NCBI GenBank assembly: GCA_951812615.1
Contig: CATOSU010000001.1
Coordinates: 930,001 to 994,000, forward strand
Reading direction: 5' to 3'
From: an uncultured Paracoccaceae bacterium
GTDB lineage: Bacteria > Pseudomonadota > Alphaproteobacteria > Rhodobacterales > Rhodobacteraceae
DNA length: 64,000 nt
Position numbers and translations under genes: made by a program
In this document: one piece after another, positions 45,205 through 53,658 of the stretch
Layout of the letters: each line of letters starts with the position of its first letter
Numbering within the stretch: position 1 is the first letter of the stretch
Notes under the pieces: model-generated
What the model was told of the DNA's origin: nothing
What the model saw: only the letters and a program-made list of their open reading frames with translations
The model's database searches: none

Positions 45205-45669
45205 ATGGCCGGTTCGGTAAACAAAGTCATCCTCATCGGAAACCTCGGACGCGACCCCGAAGTGCGCAGTTTCCAGAACGGCGGCAAGGTCTGCAACCTG
45301 CGGATCGCCACCTCGGAAACATGGAAGGACAAGAACACCGGCGAGCGCCGCGAAAAGACCGAGTGGCACTCGGTCGCGATCTTCTCCGAAGGGCTGGTGC
45401 GGGTGTGCGAGCAATACCTGCGCAAGGGCTCCAAGGTCTATATCGAAGGCGCGCTGCAAACCCGCAAATGGCAGGACCAGTCCGGTCAGGACCGCTATTC
45501 GACCGAGGTTGTTCTTTCAGGCTTCAACGGCACGCTGGTGATGCTCGATGGCCGCGGCGACGGGGGTGGCGGCAGCGGCGGCGGCGGCTTCGATCCGGGC
45601 CCGCAGCAGGATCCCTACGCCAGCGCGGCTCCGGTCGCCCGCGACATGGATGACGAAATTCCGTTCTGA
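45205..45669 (+). CDS. ssb: Single-stranded DNA-binding protein
   Basis: 154 residues. The OB fold is clear ([58 protein letters not shown]), followed by a glycine-rich linker and the acidic tip DMDDEIPF that binds partner proteins. Essential for replication, repair and recombination. The start at 45205 begins the conserved N-terminus; the open frame further upstream is not coding. Confidence 0.97.
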   Translation: MAGSVNKVILIGNLGRDPEVRSFQNGGKVCNLRIATSETWKDKNTGERREKTEWHSVAIFSEGLVRVCEQYLRKGSKVYIEGALQTRKWQDQSGQDRYSTEVVLSGFNGTLVMLDGRGDGGGGSGGGGFDPGPQQDPYASAAPVARDMDDEIPF

Positions 45670-45697
45670 ACCGCCACTGCCGGCCTGAGGGGGCAAC

Positions 45698-46783
45698 ATG
45701 GCCTGGTCCTTTTCCATCGGACGGCTGCTTGGATCCGAGCTGAGGATCCATGTCACCTTCTTCCTGCTGCTGGGCTGGGTCGCCTATGCCGCATGGGTGC
45801 AGGGCGGCCCACAGGCGGCGCTGGCCAACCTGATCTTTATCATCGCGCTCTTCGTCTGCGTCGTTGCGCACGAGTTCGGCCACGCGATGGCGGCGCGATA
45901 TTACGGCATCCGGACGCCCGACATCACGCTCCTGCCTTTCGGCGGTCTGGCCCGGCTGGAGCGGATGCCGGAAAACCCGCGGCACGAGATTGTCGTGGCG
46001 CTGGCCGGCCCGCTGGTCAACGTCGTGATCTGGGCGGTCCTGATGCTGCTGGGCGCGCGGCCCACGCCCGAGGCTTTTGACCCCGACACGGTCGGCCGCG
46101 CGGATCTGCTGGCGCAGCTGGCGGTGGTCAACCTGCTGCTGGCGCTGTTCAACATGCTCCCGGCCTTCCCGATGGATGGCGGCCGGGTCTTCCGCGCCGC
46201 GCTCAGCCTGTGGATGGACCGGGTCCGCGCCACACGCACCGCAGCGATGGTGGGTCAGGCGCTGGCCGTGGTGCTGGGCTTTCTGGGCCTCAGCGGTGGC
46301 AACCCGTTCCTGGCGCTGATCGCCGTCTTCGTGTTCTTCGCCGCCTCTGCCGAAAGCCAGGATGTCGCGATGCGCGCCGTTGCCCGGCATTTCCGCGCCC
46401 GCGACGCCATGATCACCAGCTTCGAAGCGCTTGCCCCCGGCGACAGCCTCGATCTCGCCGCCGCCACGCTGTTGCGCACGACACAGCACGAATTTCCGGT
46501 CCTGAACCCGGACGGCACGCTGGAGGGCTTCGTCACCCGCGCCGCGCTGTTCCGGGCGCTGGCGGATGAACATCCGCGCACCCGACCCGCTGCCGACATC
46601 ATGCAGGCCGATATTCCCCGGCTGGCGCTGGATGCCCCGCTTGAAACCGTGCTGGAGGCGCTGCACCAAGGCGCCCCGGCTGTGGCGGTCTGCGATGCAA
46701 GGCACCACCTGATCGGCTATATCACCAGCGAAAACGTGGGCGAGCTGATGGTCGTCCGGGGACGCAACGGCGCTCTGGGCTGA
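45698..46783 (+). CDS. Site-2 protease family membrane metallopeptidase with CBS domains
   Basis: 361 residues. Family M50: VVAHEFGHAMAARYYG (near residue 64) and NMLPAFPMDGGRVFRA (near 152) are the catalytic motifs in a multi-helix membrane part; two CBS domains follow (about residues 235-350), which usually bind adenine nucleotides. It belongs to the class of S2P proteases without PDZ domains, different from RseP at 28.3 kb. Substrate unknown. It follows ssb by 28 nt. A short palindrome (TTGCCGC / GCGGCAA around G, 46787-46801) lies just after its stop codon. Confidence 0.9.
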   Translation: MAWSFSIGRLLGSELRIHVTFFLLLGWVAYAAWVQGGPQAALANLIFIIALFVCVVAHEFGHAMAARYYGIRTPDITLLPFGGLARLERMPENPRHEIVVALAGPLVNVVIWAVLMLLGARPTPEAFDPDTVGRADLLAQLAVVNLLLALFNMLPAFPMDGGRVFRAALSLWMDRVRATRTAAMVGQALAVVLGFLGLSGGNPFLALIAVFVFFAASAESQDVAMRAVARHFRARDAMITSFEALAPGDSLDLAAATLLRTTQHEFPVLNPDGTLEGFVTRAALFRALADEHPRTRPAADIMQADIPRLALDAPLETVLEALHQGAPAVAVCDARHHLIGYITSENVGELMVVRGRNGALG

Positions 46784-46814
46784 GCTTTGCCGCGGCGGCA
46801 ATACCGGGGCCCGC

Positions 46815-47939
46815 TCAGGCCTCGGTCAGCTCGAACTCCACCTCCCGCAGAACCCGGCCATTGACCTGCAGCGCGATCCGCTGCGGACCCGGAAACAACC
46901 GGTAGGTGGTGGCATCGCCCTTCAGGTGATGCGTCTTGGACAGCGAAACCGGCTCGCCCGCCGGCAACACCACCTGTTTCATCTTGTGCACCTTCGGCGC
47001 CTGCACGCCGTTCGCCCGCAGACGCCAGAACACGTAATCGACAATCACCGGCGTCCGCGCCCGGGCCCGCATTTCCACGCCGATATCGATCCTGTCGCCG
47101 ATGCGGCAGGTCCGCGGCACCGAAAAGCCCAGCACCTCAACCGCCGCGTCCGGGTCGAACCCGAGCAGTTTCAGCGCACCCGGATCGCCCGTTTTCACCA
47201 GCGTCCGCAACGCGTGGCGCGTCATCCAGTCCAGCTCCCTGCCGTGCTGCCGCCCGGCCGCGCGCCACTGCGACAGCCGCGCCACCACACGCTCCGGCTC
47301 GGATTTGGCGATATCGTTGAGATGGTTGGCCACCGACCGCGTCACATAGCGTGTCGGATCGCCATGCAGCCGGTCCAGCAGCGGCAGCGTCGCATCCGGC
47401 CCGATCGTCACCGCCCTGGCCCAGGGCAGTTTCGGCCGCGTGCCCTCGCTCACCAGCCGCCGCACATGGTAATTGTCATCCCCCGCCCAGTCCGAAAGAC
47501 GCGCCAGCGTCTCCTCCGGCCAGCGGTTCAGGAATGGCCGGATATACAGCTCCATCGAAAACCGCTGCGTGGCCGCATGGATCAGGTCCAGCGCCCGGTC
47601 GCGATGCGCCTCCAGCCCGTGCCGCACCGCCAGTATCCCCGGCAGCGCATGAATGAACCGCCCGAAATCATCATCCGTCCGCGCCGGGTCCAAAGGCGGC
47701 GGCATCGAGGCCTGCAGCAGATCGGCCATCGCCTCGAAATCCGCAGGCAACTGCGCCTCCAGACAATCGGCCATCCACTCCATACGCTCCAGCAGGCCCA
47801 GATCGGGAAACCGGTCCAGCGCCGCACGCAGGAACCGGTCCCGGTCAAAGCCCGGGATGCCGGCCTCGTATTCCGACACCAGATCGCCCAGCGTTCCCGC
47901 GTTAAAAAGCTGGTCCTTCAGCGAAAAGGCTTCGGCCAT
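46815..47939 (-). CDS. DNA alkylation repair protein (AlkC/AlkD-like HEAT fold)
   Basis: 374 residues. The N-terminus (AEAFSLKDQLFNAGTLGDLV) and the HEAT-like helix pairs (FLNRWPEETLARLSDWAGDD, NYHVRRLVSEGTRPKLPWAR, YVTRSVANHLNDIAKSEPERV) match bacterial DNA alkylation repair proteins that excise alkylated bases. A C-terminal beta domain (about residues 270-374) follows the helical part. It starts 1 nt after the SDR gene stop, so the two are cotranscribed. Confidence 0.88.
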   Translation of the reverse strand: MAEAFSLKDQLFNAGTLGDLVSEYEAGIPGFDRDRFLRAALDRFPDLGLLERMEWMADCLEAQLPADFEAMADLLQASMPPPLDPARTDDDFGRFIHALPGILAVRHGLEAHRDRALDLIHAATQRFSMELYIRPFLNRWPEETLARLSDWAGDDNYHVRRLVSEGTRPKLPWARAVTIGPDATLPLLDRLHGDPTRYVTRSVANHLNDIAKSEPERVVARLSQWRAAGRQHGRELDWMTRHALRTLVKTGDPGALKLLGFDPDAAVEVLGFSVPRTCRIGDRIDIGVEMRARARTPVIVDYVFWRLRANGVQAPKVHKMKQVVLPAGEPVSLSKTHHLKGDATTYRLFPGPQRIALQVNGRVLREVEFELTEA

Positions 47940-47940
47940 C

Positions 47941-48720
47941 TCACATGGTCAGGTTGGTCGCGCCACCGTCCAGCAGCAGGTTCTGACCGACGATGAACCC
48001 GGCATGCTGCGAACACAGGAACGCACAGGCCTGCCCGAATTCGTCAGCGGTCCCGTACCGCCCCGCCGGGATGGTGGCGCAACGGTTTGCCCGGGCCTCT
48101 TCCAGCGTGATGCCGCCGGCGGCGGCCGCGCCCGTGTCGATCGAGGCGGCCCGGTCCGTGTCATGCAGACCCGGCAGCAGGTTGTTGATGGTCACGCCGC
48201 TGCCGGCCACCTGCCGCGCGGTGCCCGCAACATAGCCGGTCAGGCCGGTCCGCGCCGAATTCGACAGCCCCAGCACCCCGATCGGCGCGCGCACCGCCTG
48301 GCTGGTGATGTTCACCACCCGGCCCCAGCCGCGGTCCATCATCCCCGGCAGCGACGCCTTCATCAGCGCAATGGGCGTCAGCATGTTGGCATCAATCGCC
48401 TTGATGAAATCCTCGCGGTCCCAGTCATGCCACATGCCCGGCGGCGGTCCGCCGGCATTGTTCACCAGAATGTCGATATCGCCCGCTGCCTCCAGAACCG
48501 CGGCCTGACCCTCAGCCGTGGTCACATCAATGGCCACCGTCGCGACCTCGACGCCATGGGCCTCGCGAATTTCCGCAGCCGCCGCTTCCAGCGCCTCGGC
48601 CCCGCGCGCATTCATCACCAGCGATACCCCGGCCTCGGCCAGCGCCTTTGCACAGCCCAGCCCAAGCCCCTTGCTGCTGGCGCAGACCAACGCCCGTTTC
48701 CCGGAAATGCCCAGTTCCAT
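47941..48720 (-). CDS. SDR family oxidoreductase with atypical active site
   Basis: 259 residues from the ATG at 48720, which has AAAGGAGGGG about 6 nt upstream. The Rossmann motif is RALVCASSKGLGLGCAKAL, with ASSKGLG in place of TGxxxGIG, and NNAGG is present. Where the catalytic YxxxK is expected the sequence reads LSNSARTGLTGYVAG, so both Tyr and Lys are replaced. This fits the divergent BKR-like SDR subgroup, which may use another mechanism or bind without classical catalysis. It ends 1 nt before the DNA alkylation repair gene starts. Confidence 0.85.
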   Translation of the reverse strand: MELGISGKRALVCASSKGLGLGCAKALAEAGVSLVMNARGAEALEAAAAEIREAHGVEVATVAIDVTTAEGQAAVLEAAGDIDILVNNAGGPPPGMWHDWDREDFIKAIDANMLTPIALMKASLPGMMDRGWGRVVNITSQAVRAPIGVLGLSNSARTGLTGYVAGTARQVAGSGVTINNLLPGLHDTDRAASIDTGAAAAGGITLEEARANRCATIPAGRYGTADEFGQACAFLCSQHAGFIVGQNLLLDGGATNLTM

Positions 48721-48866
48721 GATCCCCTCCTTTGGTGTTCGCGCCAAGTAAACATCCCGCCGCGCCGAATGCCAGCAAAACACCGGCCAATTGACCGCAA
48801 TCCGCCACAATCCTACCTTACCAGTGTACCCAAGGCCCCCGAGGCTATCCAAGAACCGAACCGACC

Positions 48867-49883
48867 ATGAGCAGCCAGACCCCCATGTCCCCCATCCAGA
48901 GCATCCCGGTCTATCCGGGCGACGCATTCTGCGTCAGCTATGGCGCCAACATGGGCGATGCGCTGTCGTTTATGTCCGAGGTCGAACTGGACGACACTTA
49001 CGAACTGTCCGCCACGGCGACACGTCACCGGCTGAGCTTCCGGGCGCTGGACGACGGCACGTTCCGCGTCGCCGAAGGCAGCGAACTGGGCGTTCCCGGC
49101 GCGCCGCTCTACCTCGACTGCGCGCTGATCTTCATGACCCCGGACGGCCGCAACACCGAGATCCTCGTGCTCGTTGAAACCGCCGAGGACGGCCACCTGT
49201 CGCAAGTCTGCTTTCTGCCGCTGGCGCCGCTGGAACCGGATGCGGAATACCGGCTTGTCGGTACCGACCGCGAAGGCGCCCGCACGCGTTTTGCGCAGGT
49301 TGCCTGCGTCAGCTTCTCGCGCGGAACCCACATCACCATGGCCTCCGGCGCACAGGTCCAGATCGAGAACCTGAACATCGGCGACCGGGTTCTGACCCGC
49401 GACGCGGGACCGCAGGACATTCGCTGGATCGGTCACAGCACCGTGCGGGCCACGGGCGATTTCGCCCCGATCCTGGTCCGCGCCGGGGTGCTGAACAACG
49501 AAAACGATCTGCTGGTCAGCCCCGATCACCGGCTCTTTGTCTATCAGCGCACCGACCAGATCGGGGTCGGACAGTCGGAAATCCTTGTGAAAGCGCGCCA
49601 CCTCGTCAACGGCGACAGCGTGACTGTGCAGGAAGGCGGGTTCGTGGACTATTTCCAGATCCTGTTCGACCGGCACCACATCATCTATGCCGAGGGCATC
49701 GCCGCCGAAAGCATGCTGGTCGACAGCCGCACGCGGTCGGCCCTGCCGCCAGAGCTGATCCGCAAACTCCGCACCCTGCTGCCCGAGCACGGCCGGCGCT
49801 CCGATCACGGGCTGGACGTGCAGAAAGCCCTGCTCGACCGCCCCGACGCCATCGACCTGCTGCGCCGGGCCTCGCTGCGGTAG
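48867..49883 (+). CDS. Hint-domain protein
   Basis: 338 residues. The middle part (about residues 150-270) is a Hedgehog/intein (Hint) domain: CVSFSRGTHITMASG, IENLNIGDRVLTRDAGPQDIRWIG and ILVRAGVLNNENDLLVSPDHRLFV. The N-terminal 140 residues form an unrelated domain with no recognised function. Such Hint proteins are common in Rhodobacteraceae and may be secreted; whether this one splices or cleaves itself is unknown. Its TAG stop lies in a perfect 28-bp palindrome (49880-49907). Confidence 0.85.
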   Translation: MSSQTPMSPIQSIPVYPGDAFCVSYGANMGDALSFMSEVELDDTYELSATATRHRLSFRALDDGTFRVAEGSELGVPGAPLYLDCALIFMTPDGRNTEILVLVETAEDGHLSQVCFLPLAPLEPDAEYRLVGTDREGARTRFAQVACVSFSRGTHITMASGAQVQIENLNIGDRVLTRDAGPQDIRWIGHSTVRATGDFAPILVRAGVLNNENDLLVSPDHRLFVYQRTDQIGVGQSEILVKARHLVNGDSVTVQEGGFVDYFQILFDRHHIIYAEGIAAESMLVDSRTRSALPPELIRKLRTLLPEHGRRSDHGLDVQKALLDRPDAIDLLRRASLR

Positions 49884-49907
49884 GATGGGTGATATCACCC
49901 ATCCTAC
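49880..49907. repeat. 28-bp perfect palindrome across a stop codon
   Basis: The left arm GTAGGATGGGTGAT is followed immediately by its exact reverse complement ATCACCCATCCTAC. It contains the TAG of the Hint gene (49881-49883) and ends 9 nt before the stop of the convergent NTF2-like gene. Similar GTAGG...CCTAC palindromes are frequent in this family of genomes (recall). Confidence 0.9.
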
Positions 49908-49916
49908 GCGACCGGC

Positions 49917-50276
49917 TCAGTAGAAGAACTCTTCCCGCACGATCCTGCCATCCGCAACGTGGTAGACCGCCACCTCCTTCATCTCGAAACTGTTGCCGCT
50001 GGCCTTTTCGCGGCCCTGCATCTCGAAAATGACGGCAAACCGGTCGTCACCATGCGGCATCGGCTCGCTGATGGAACCGCCCAGCATCTCCATGTTGGCC
50101 TCCCACCATTCATGCTTGCCCCGGATCGCCTCACGCCCCGCGGCCTCGCGCCCCATGCCCTGATCCGCGGCTTCAACCGACACCGCGTTCTCGGCATAGA
50201 GCTTGTCCAGATTGGCCAGCGCCCTGTTTTCGCGGCATCCGGCAACCAGTTCCTGTGCAATATCCTTCAGGTCCAT
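49917..50276 (-). CDS. NTF2/SnoaL-like protein
   Basis: 119 residues. The NTF2-like cone is seen in MDLKDIAQELVAGCRENRAL, LYAENAVSVEAAD, GREAIRGKHEWWEANMEM and the C-terminal KEVAVYHVADGRIVREEFFY. These folds bind small hydrophobic ligands or act as isomerases/cyclases; no specific role can be given. Convergent with the Hint gene. Confidence 0.85.
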   Translation of the reverse strand: MDLKDIAQELVAGCRENRALANLDKLYAENAVSVEAADQGMGREAAGREAIRGKHEWWEANMEMLGGSISEPMPHGDDRFAVIFEMQGREKASGNSFEMKEVAVYHVADGRIVREEFFY

Positions 50277-50389
50277 GTCTCTTCTCCCAGGCTCATGTTC
50301 ATGGTTTGTTCACTATGATTGATATTAACCGATTCGTGAAACAGAATCTTTCCCCTGCACCTGCCCCCCCCGCCCTGCCCGCGTGCCGC

Positions 50390-50776
50390 TCAGGTCCCGG
50401 GCGGGTCCTGCGGCCTGCGCCCGGCCTCCGCCTCGCGCTGCCGCATCAGCTCATGCGCATGCAACATCACCTGAGGCATCTCGTCCGTGCCATAATGGCT
50501 CTTGATCGCGCCCGACAACAGCGCCGTCCAGTAAACCCGCAGCACCATGTTGATGCGCCGGCCGTATCCCGGCCCCATCTTGCGGAACCAGCGCACCATG
50601 TCCGCGTCCAGCCGGATCGTCACACGTTCCTTCGCGGGCTCCACCGGATGCCAGTGATCCAGCGCGTTCCAGTCCGCAGGCAGGCTCTTGTCGATCCACT
50701 CCCATTTCAGCATCTCCTGCAGCTCGTCCAGCTGGCGTGTGAATTCCGTCTTTGCCCGCGCCCTGGTCATGCTCAT
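50390..50776 (-). CDS. Orphan BrnA-like ribbon-helix-helix antitoxin family protein
   Basis: 128 residues. VTIRLDADMVRWFRKMGPGYGRRINMVLRVYW matches the BrnA antitoxin DNA-binding core (VTIRLDxDVLxWFRxxGxGYQTRINxxLR). The ATG at 50776 has AGGAGG about 6 nt upstream. A BrnT toxin normally precedes brnA, but none is seen in the 165 nt upstream or in the other direction. So it is either a stand-alone regulator or an antitoxin that has lost its toxin. Confidence 0.8.
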   Translation of the reverse strand: MSMTRARAKTEFTRQLDELQEMLKWEWIDKSLPADWNALDHWHPVEPAKERVTIRLDADMVRWFRKMGPGYGRRINMVLRVYWTALLSGAIKSHYGTDEMPQVMLHAHELMRQREAEAGRRPQDPPGT

Positions 50777-50941
50777 GGCGGCCTCCTTTTGCCGATCCGC
50801 CGCCACGCTCTCATGCAAGGGTTAACGCCTCCGGCCGCCACCGCACGGTGATCCGGGGGTGCACGAAAGGTGCCGCGTCGGTGCACGCCGGTCACCCACC
50901 CCTTGTTGCAGCCGCACCGAACCTTACTTATACGCACGATC

Positions 50942-52549
50942 ATGCTAGACGCGCGCTCCAACCGACCCGATCTGCCAGCCGAAATTGCCCGGCGCCGGAC
51001 CTTTGCCATCATCTCGCACCCCGATGCCGGCAAGACCACGCTGACCGAGAAATTCCTGCTCTACGGCGGCGCCATCCAGATGGCCGGACAGGTCCGTGCC
51101 AAGGGCGAGGCGCGGCGCACCCGGTCGGATTTCATGCAGATGGAGAAGGACCGCGGGATTTCGGTTTCGGCCTCGGCCATGTCCTTCGATTACAACAACT
51201 TCCGCTTCAATCTGGTGGATACGCCGGGCCACTCGGATTTCTCCGAGGACACCTATCGCACGCTGACCGCCGTCGATGCGGCGGTCATGGTGATCGACGG
51301 CGCCAAGGGGGTCGAAAGCCAGACGCAGAAACTGTTCGAGGTTTGCCGCCTGCGCGATCTGCCGATCCTGACCTTCTGTAACAAAATGGACCGCGAAAGC
51401 CGCGATGTTTTCGAGATTATCGACGAGATTCAGGAAAATCTCGCCATCGATGTGACCCCTGCCAGCTGGCCCATCGGGCAGGGCCGCGATTTCATCGGCT
51501 GCTATGACATCCTGCGCGACCGGCTGGAACTGATGGACCGCGCGGACCGCAACAAGGTGGCCGAAAGCATTGAAATCAAGGGGCTTGATGACCCCAAACT
51601 GGCCGAACACGTGCCCGCGCACCTGCTCGAACATTTCCTGGAAGAGCTGGAAATGGCGCGTGAACTGCTGCCCCCGCTGGACCCGCAGGCGGTGCTCGAA
51701 GGGCATATGACCCCGATCTGGTTCGGCTCTGCGATCAATTCCTTTGGCGTCAAGGAATTGATGGACGGCATCGGCGATTACGGCCCCGAACCCCAGATCC
51801 AGCGCGCCGAACCGCGCCAGATTTCTCCGGAAGAAACAAAGGTTTCCGGATTTGTCTTTAAGGTTCAGGCGAATATGGACCCCAAGCATCGCGACCGTGT
51901 CGCCTTCCTGCGCATGGCCTCCGGCCACTTCAAACGTGGCATGAAGCTGACCCATGTGCGCACGAAAAAGCCGATGGCCATCTCCAACCCGGTGCTGTTT
52001 CTCGCCTCCGACCGGGAACTGGCGGAAGAGGCCTGGGCCGGCGACATCATCGGCATTCCGAACCACGGGCAGTTGCGCATCGGCGATACGTTAACCGAAG
52101 GGGAACCTTTGCGTGTTACAGGTATCCCCAGCTTTGCGCCGGAACTGTTGCAGGGCGTGCGCGCCGGCGACCCGCTGAAGGCCAAACACCTGGACAAGGC
52201 GCTGATGCAGTTTGCTGAGGAAGGGGCCGCCAAGGTGTTCAAGCCCCAGATCGGGTCGGGTTTTGTCGTGGGCGTGGTGGGCGCGCTGCAGTTCGAGGTT
52301 CTGGCCAGCCGGATCGAGCTGGAATACGGCCTGCCCGTGCGGTTCGAGGCGTCGCAGTTCACGTCGGCCCGCTGGGTCTCGGGGGACAAGGAAGCCGTGG
52401 AGAAATTCGCCGACGCTAACAAACAGCATATCGCAACCGACAATGACGGCGATCTGGTCTATCTGACCCGCCTGCAATGGGACATCGACCGCGTGGCCCG
52501 GGACTATCCCGACGTGACGCTGAGCGCGACGAAGGAAATGATGGTGTGA
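50942..52549 (+). CDS. prfC: Peptide chain release factor 3
   Basis: 535 residues. The GTPase motifs are ISHPDAGKTTLTEKFLLYGG (P-loop), VDTPGHSDFSEDTYRTL (G3) and NKMDRE (G4); later EF-G-like domains follow, with the C-terminal RWVSGDKEAVEKFADANKQH. RF3 removes RF1/RF2 from the ribosome after peptide release. The ATG at 50942 starts the conserved N-terminus. The glycosyltransferase gene overlaps its stop by 4 nt. Confidence 0.96.
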   Translation: MLDARSNRPDLPAEIARRRTFAIISHPDAGKTTLTEKFLLYGGAIQMAGQVRAKGEARRTRSDFMQMEKDRGISVSASAMSFDYNNFRFNLVDTPGHSDFSEDTYRTLTAVDAAVMVIDGAKGVESQTQKLFEVCRLRDLPILTFCNKMDRESRDVFEIIDEIQENLAIDVTPASWPIGQGRDFIGCYDILRDRLELMDRADRNKVAESIEIKGLDDPKLAEHVPAHLLEHFLEELEMARELLPPLDPQAVLEGHMTPIWFGSAINSFGVKELMDGIGDYGPEPQIQRAEPRQISPEETKVSGFVFKVQANMDPKHRDRVAFLRMASGHFKRGMKLTHVRTKKPMAISNPVLFLASDRELAEEAWAGDIIGIPNHGQLRIGDTLTEGEPLRVTGIPSFAPELLQGVRAGDPLKAKHLDKALMQFAEEGAAKVFKPQIGSGFVVGVVGALQFEVLASRIELEYGLPVRFEASQFTSARWVSGDKEAVEKFADANKQHIATDNDGDLVYLTRLQWDIDRVARDYPDVTLSATKEMMV

Positions 52550-53475
52550 CCCGCTGGGGCGTCGTTTCCACGATCAGGGCCCCGGCGGAGGAGATCCTGC
52601 GCTTTGCCGCGCATCACCTCGATCTGGGGGCGCACCGGCTGTACCTCTACCTCGACGCGCCCGACCCGGCGGCCGAGGCCGCACTCAGGGCACATCCCAA
52701 GATCCGTCTGCGGGTCTGCGATTCCGCTTACTGGGACAAAAGTGGCATCCGGCGACCGAAGAAACATCAGCCGCGTCAGACCCATAACGCCTCCCACGCC
52801 TATGGTCTGGCCAGCGACGTGGACTGGCTGGCGCATATCGATGTGGATGAATTCCTGTGGCCGGACAGCGACCTGCAGGGCCTGCTGGGCGATTTGCCCG
52901 CCACCGTGCAGACCGCCCGCATCCGGCCCATGGAACTGCTGTCAGGCAGCGATACGGCCTACAAGGCGTGGATCCCGCCGGGGCCCGAGCGTGAGCGGAT
53001 CACCGCCCGGCTCTACCCGACATTCGGCAGCTTCCTGAAGGGCGGTTTTCTCAGCCACGTCGCCGGCAAGGTCTTTGCACGGACCGGCCTTGGCCCGATC
53101 ACCTTCAAGATCCACAACCTGTTTCTGGGCGACGAAATGAATCCCGGCCTGACCGAACTGGCGCAGGTCGTCCTGTGCCACCGCCACGCGCTCAGCTGGG
53201 ACAGCTGGCAGGACAGCTTTCGCTTCCGCATGCAACAGGGCAGCTACCGGCCCGAACTGGGCCCCAACCGCCCGCGCGAAAAGGGCGGGCTGAAAATGCA
53301 CGAGCTGTTCGAGATGATCGAACGCGACGGCGGGCAGAACGGGTTGCGGGCCTTTTTCGAAGAAGTCTGCGAAGACAGCCCGCACCTGCGCGCGGCGCTG
53401 AAGGCGGAGGGGCTGCTGAAAACCTGTGATCTGCAGCTGAGCCAGAAACGGGCGAAACATTTCCCGGATACGTAA
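52546..53475 (+). CDS. Glycosyltransferase family 2-type protein
   Basis: 309 residues from a GTG at 52546 inside the prfC stop (GTGA overlap). VSTIRAPAEEILRFAAHHLD resembles the opening of the glycosyltransferase 2/92-like proteins, and the metal motif DVDEFLWP lies near residue 100. Sugar donor and acceptor are unknown; an envelope or secreted glycan is likely. Translational coupling to prfC may not mean shared function. Confidence 0.8.
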   Translation: MTRWGVVSTIRAPAEEILRFAAHHLDLGAHRLYLYLDAPDPAAEAALRAHPKIRLRVCDSAYWDKSGIRRPKKHQPRQTHNASHAYGLASDVDWLAHIDVDEFLWPDSDLQGLLGDLPATVQTARIRPMELLSGSDTAYKAWIPPGPERERITARLYPTFGSFLKGGFLSHVAGKVFARTGLGPITFKIHNLFLGDEMNPGLTELAQVVLCHRHALSWDSWQDSFRFRMQQGSYRPELGPNRPREKGGLKMHELFEMIERDGGQNGLRAFFEEVCEDSPHLRAALKAEGLLKTCDLQLSQKRAKHFPDT

Positions 53476-53658
53476 ATGACTGTTGCGAAATCGGAAACAA
53501 ATCCGGTCGCGTCGAATTGCCCGGCTCTGAGCGTTTGACGTTCGGCCTGCGTTTTGTTATGCCCCGCCCGGGCGGTAGGCGCCCCCGCGAGGGCTATCCG
53601 GGTCCCCGTTTGCTTTCGATGCGCGGGCCAGAGTAGTGTCCGCAAACAGCGGATACAC

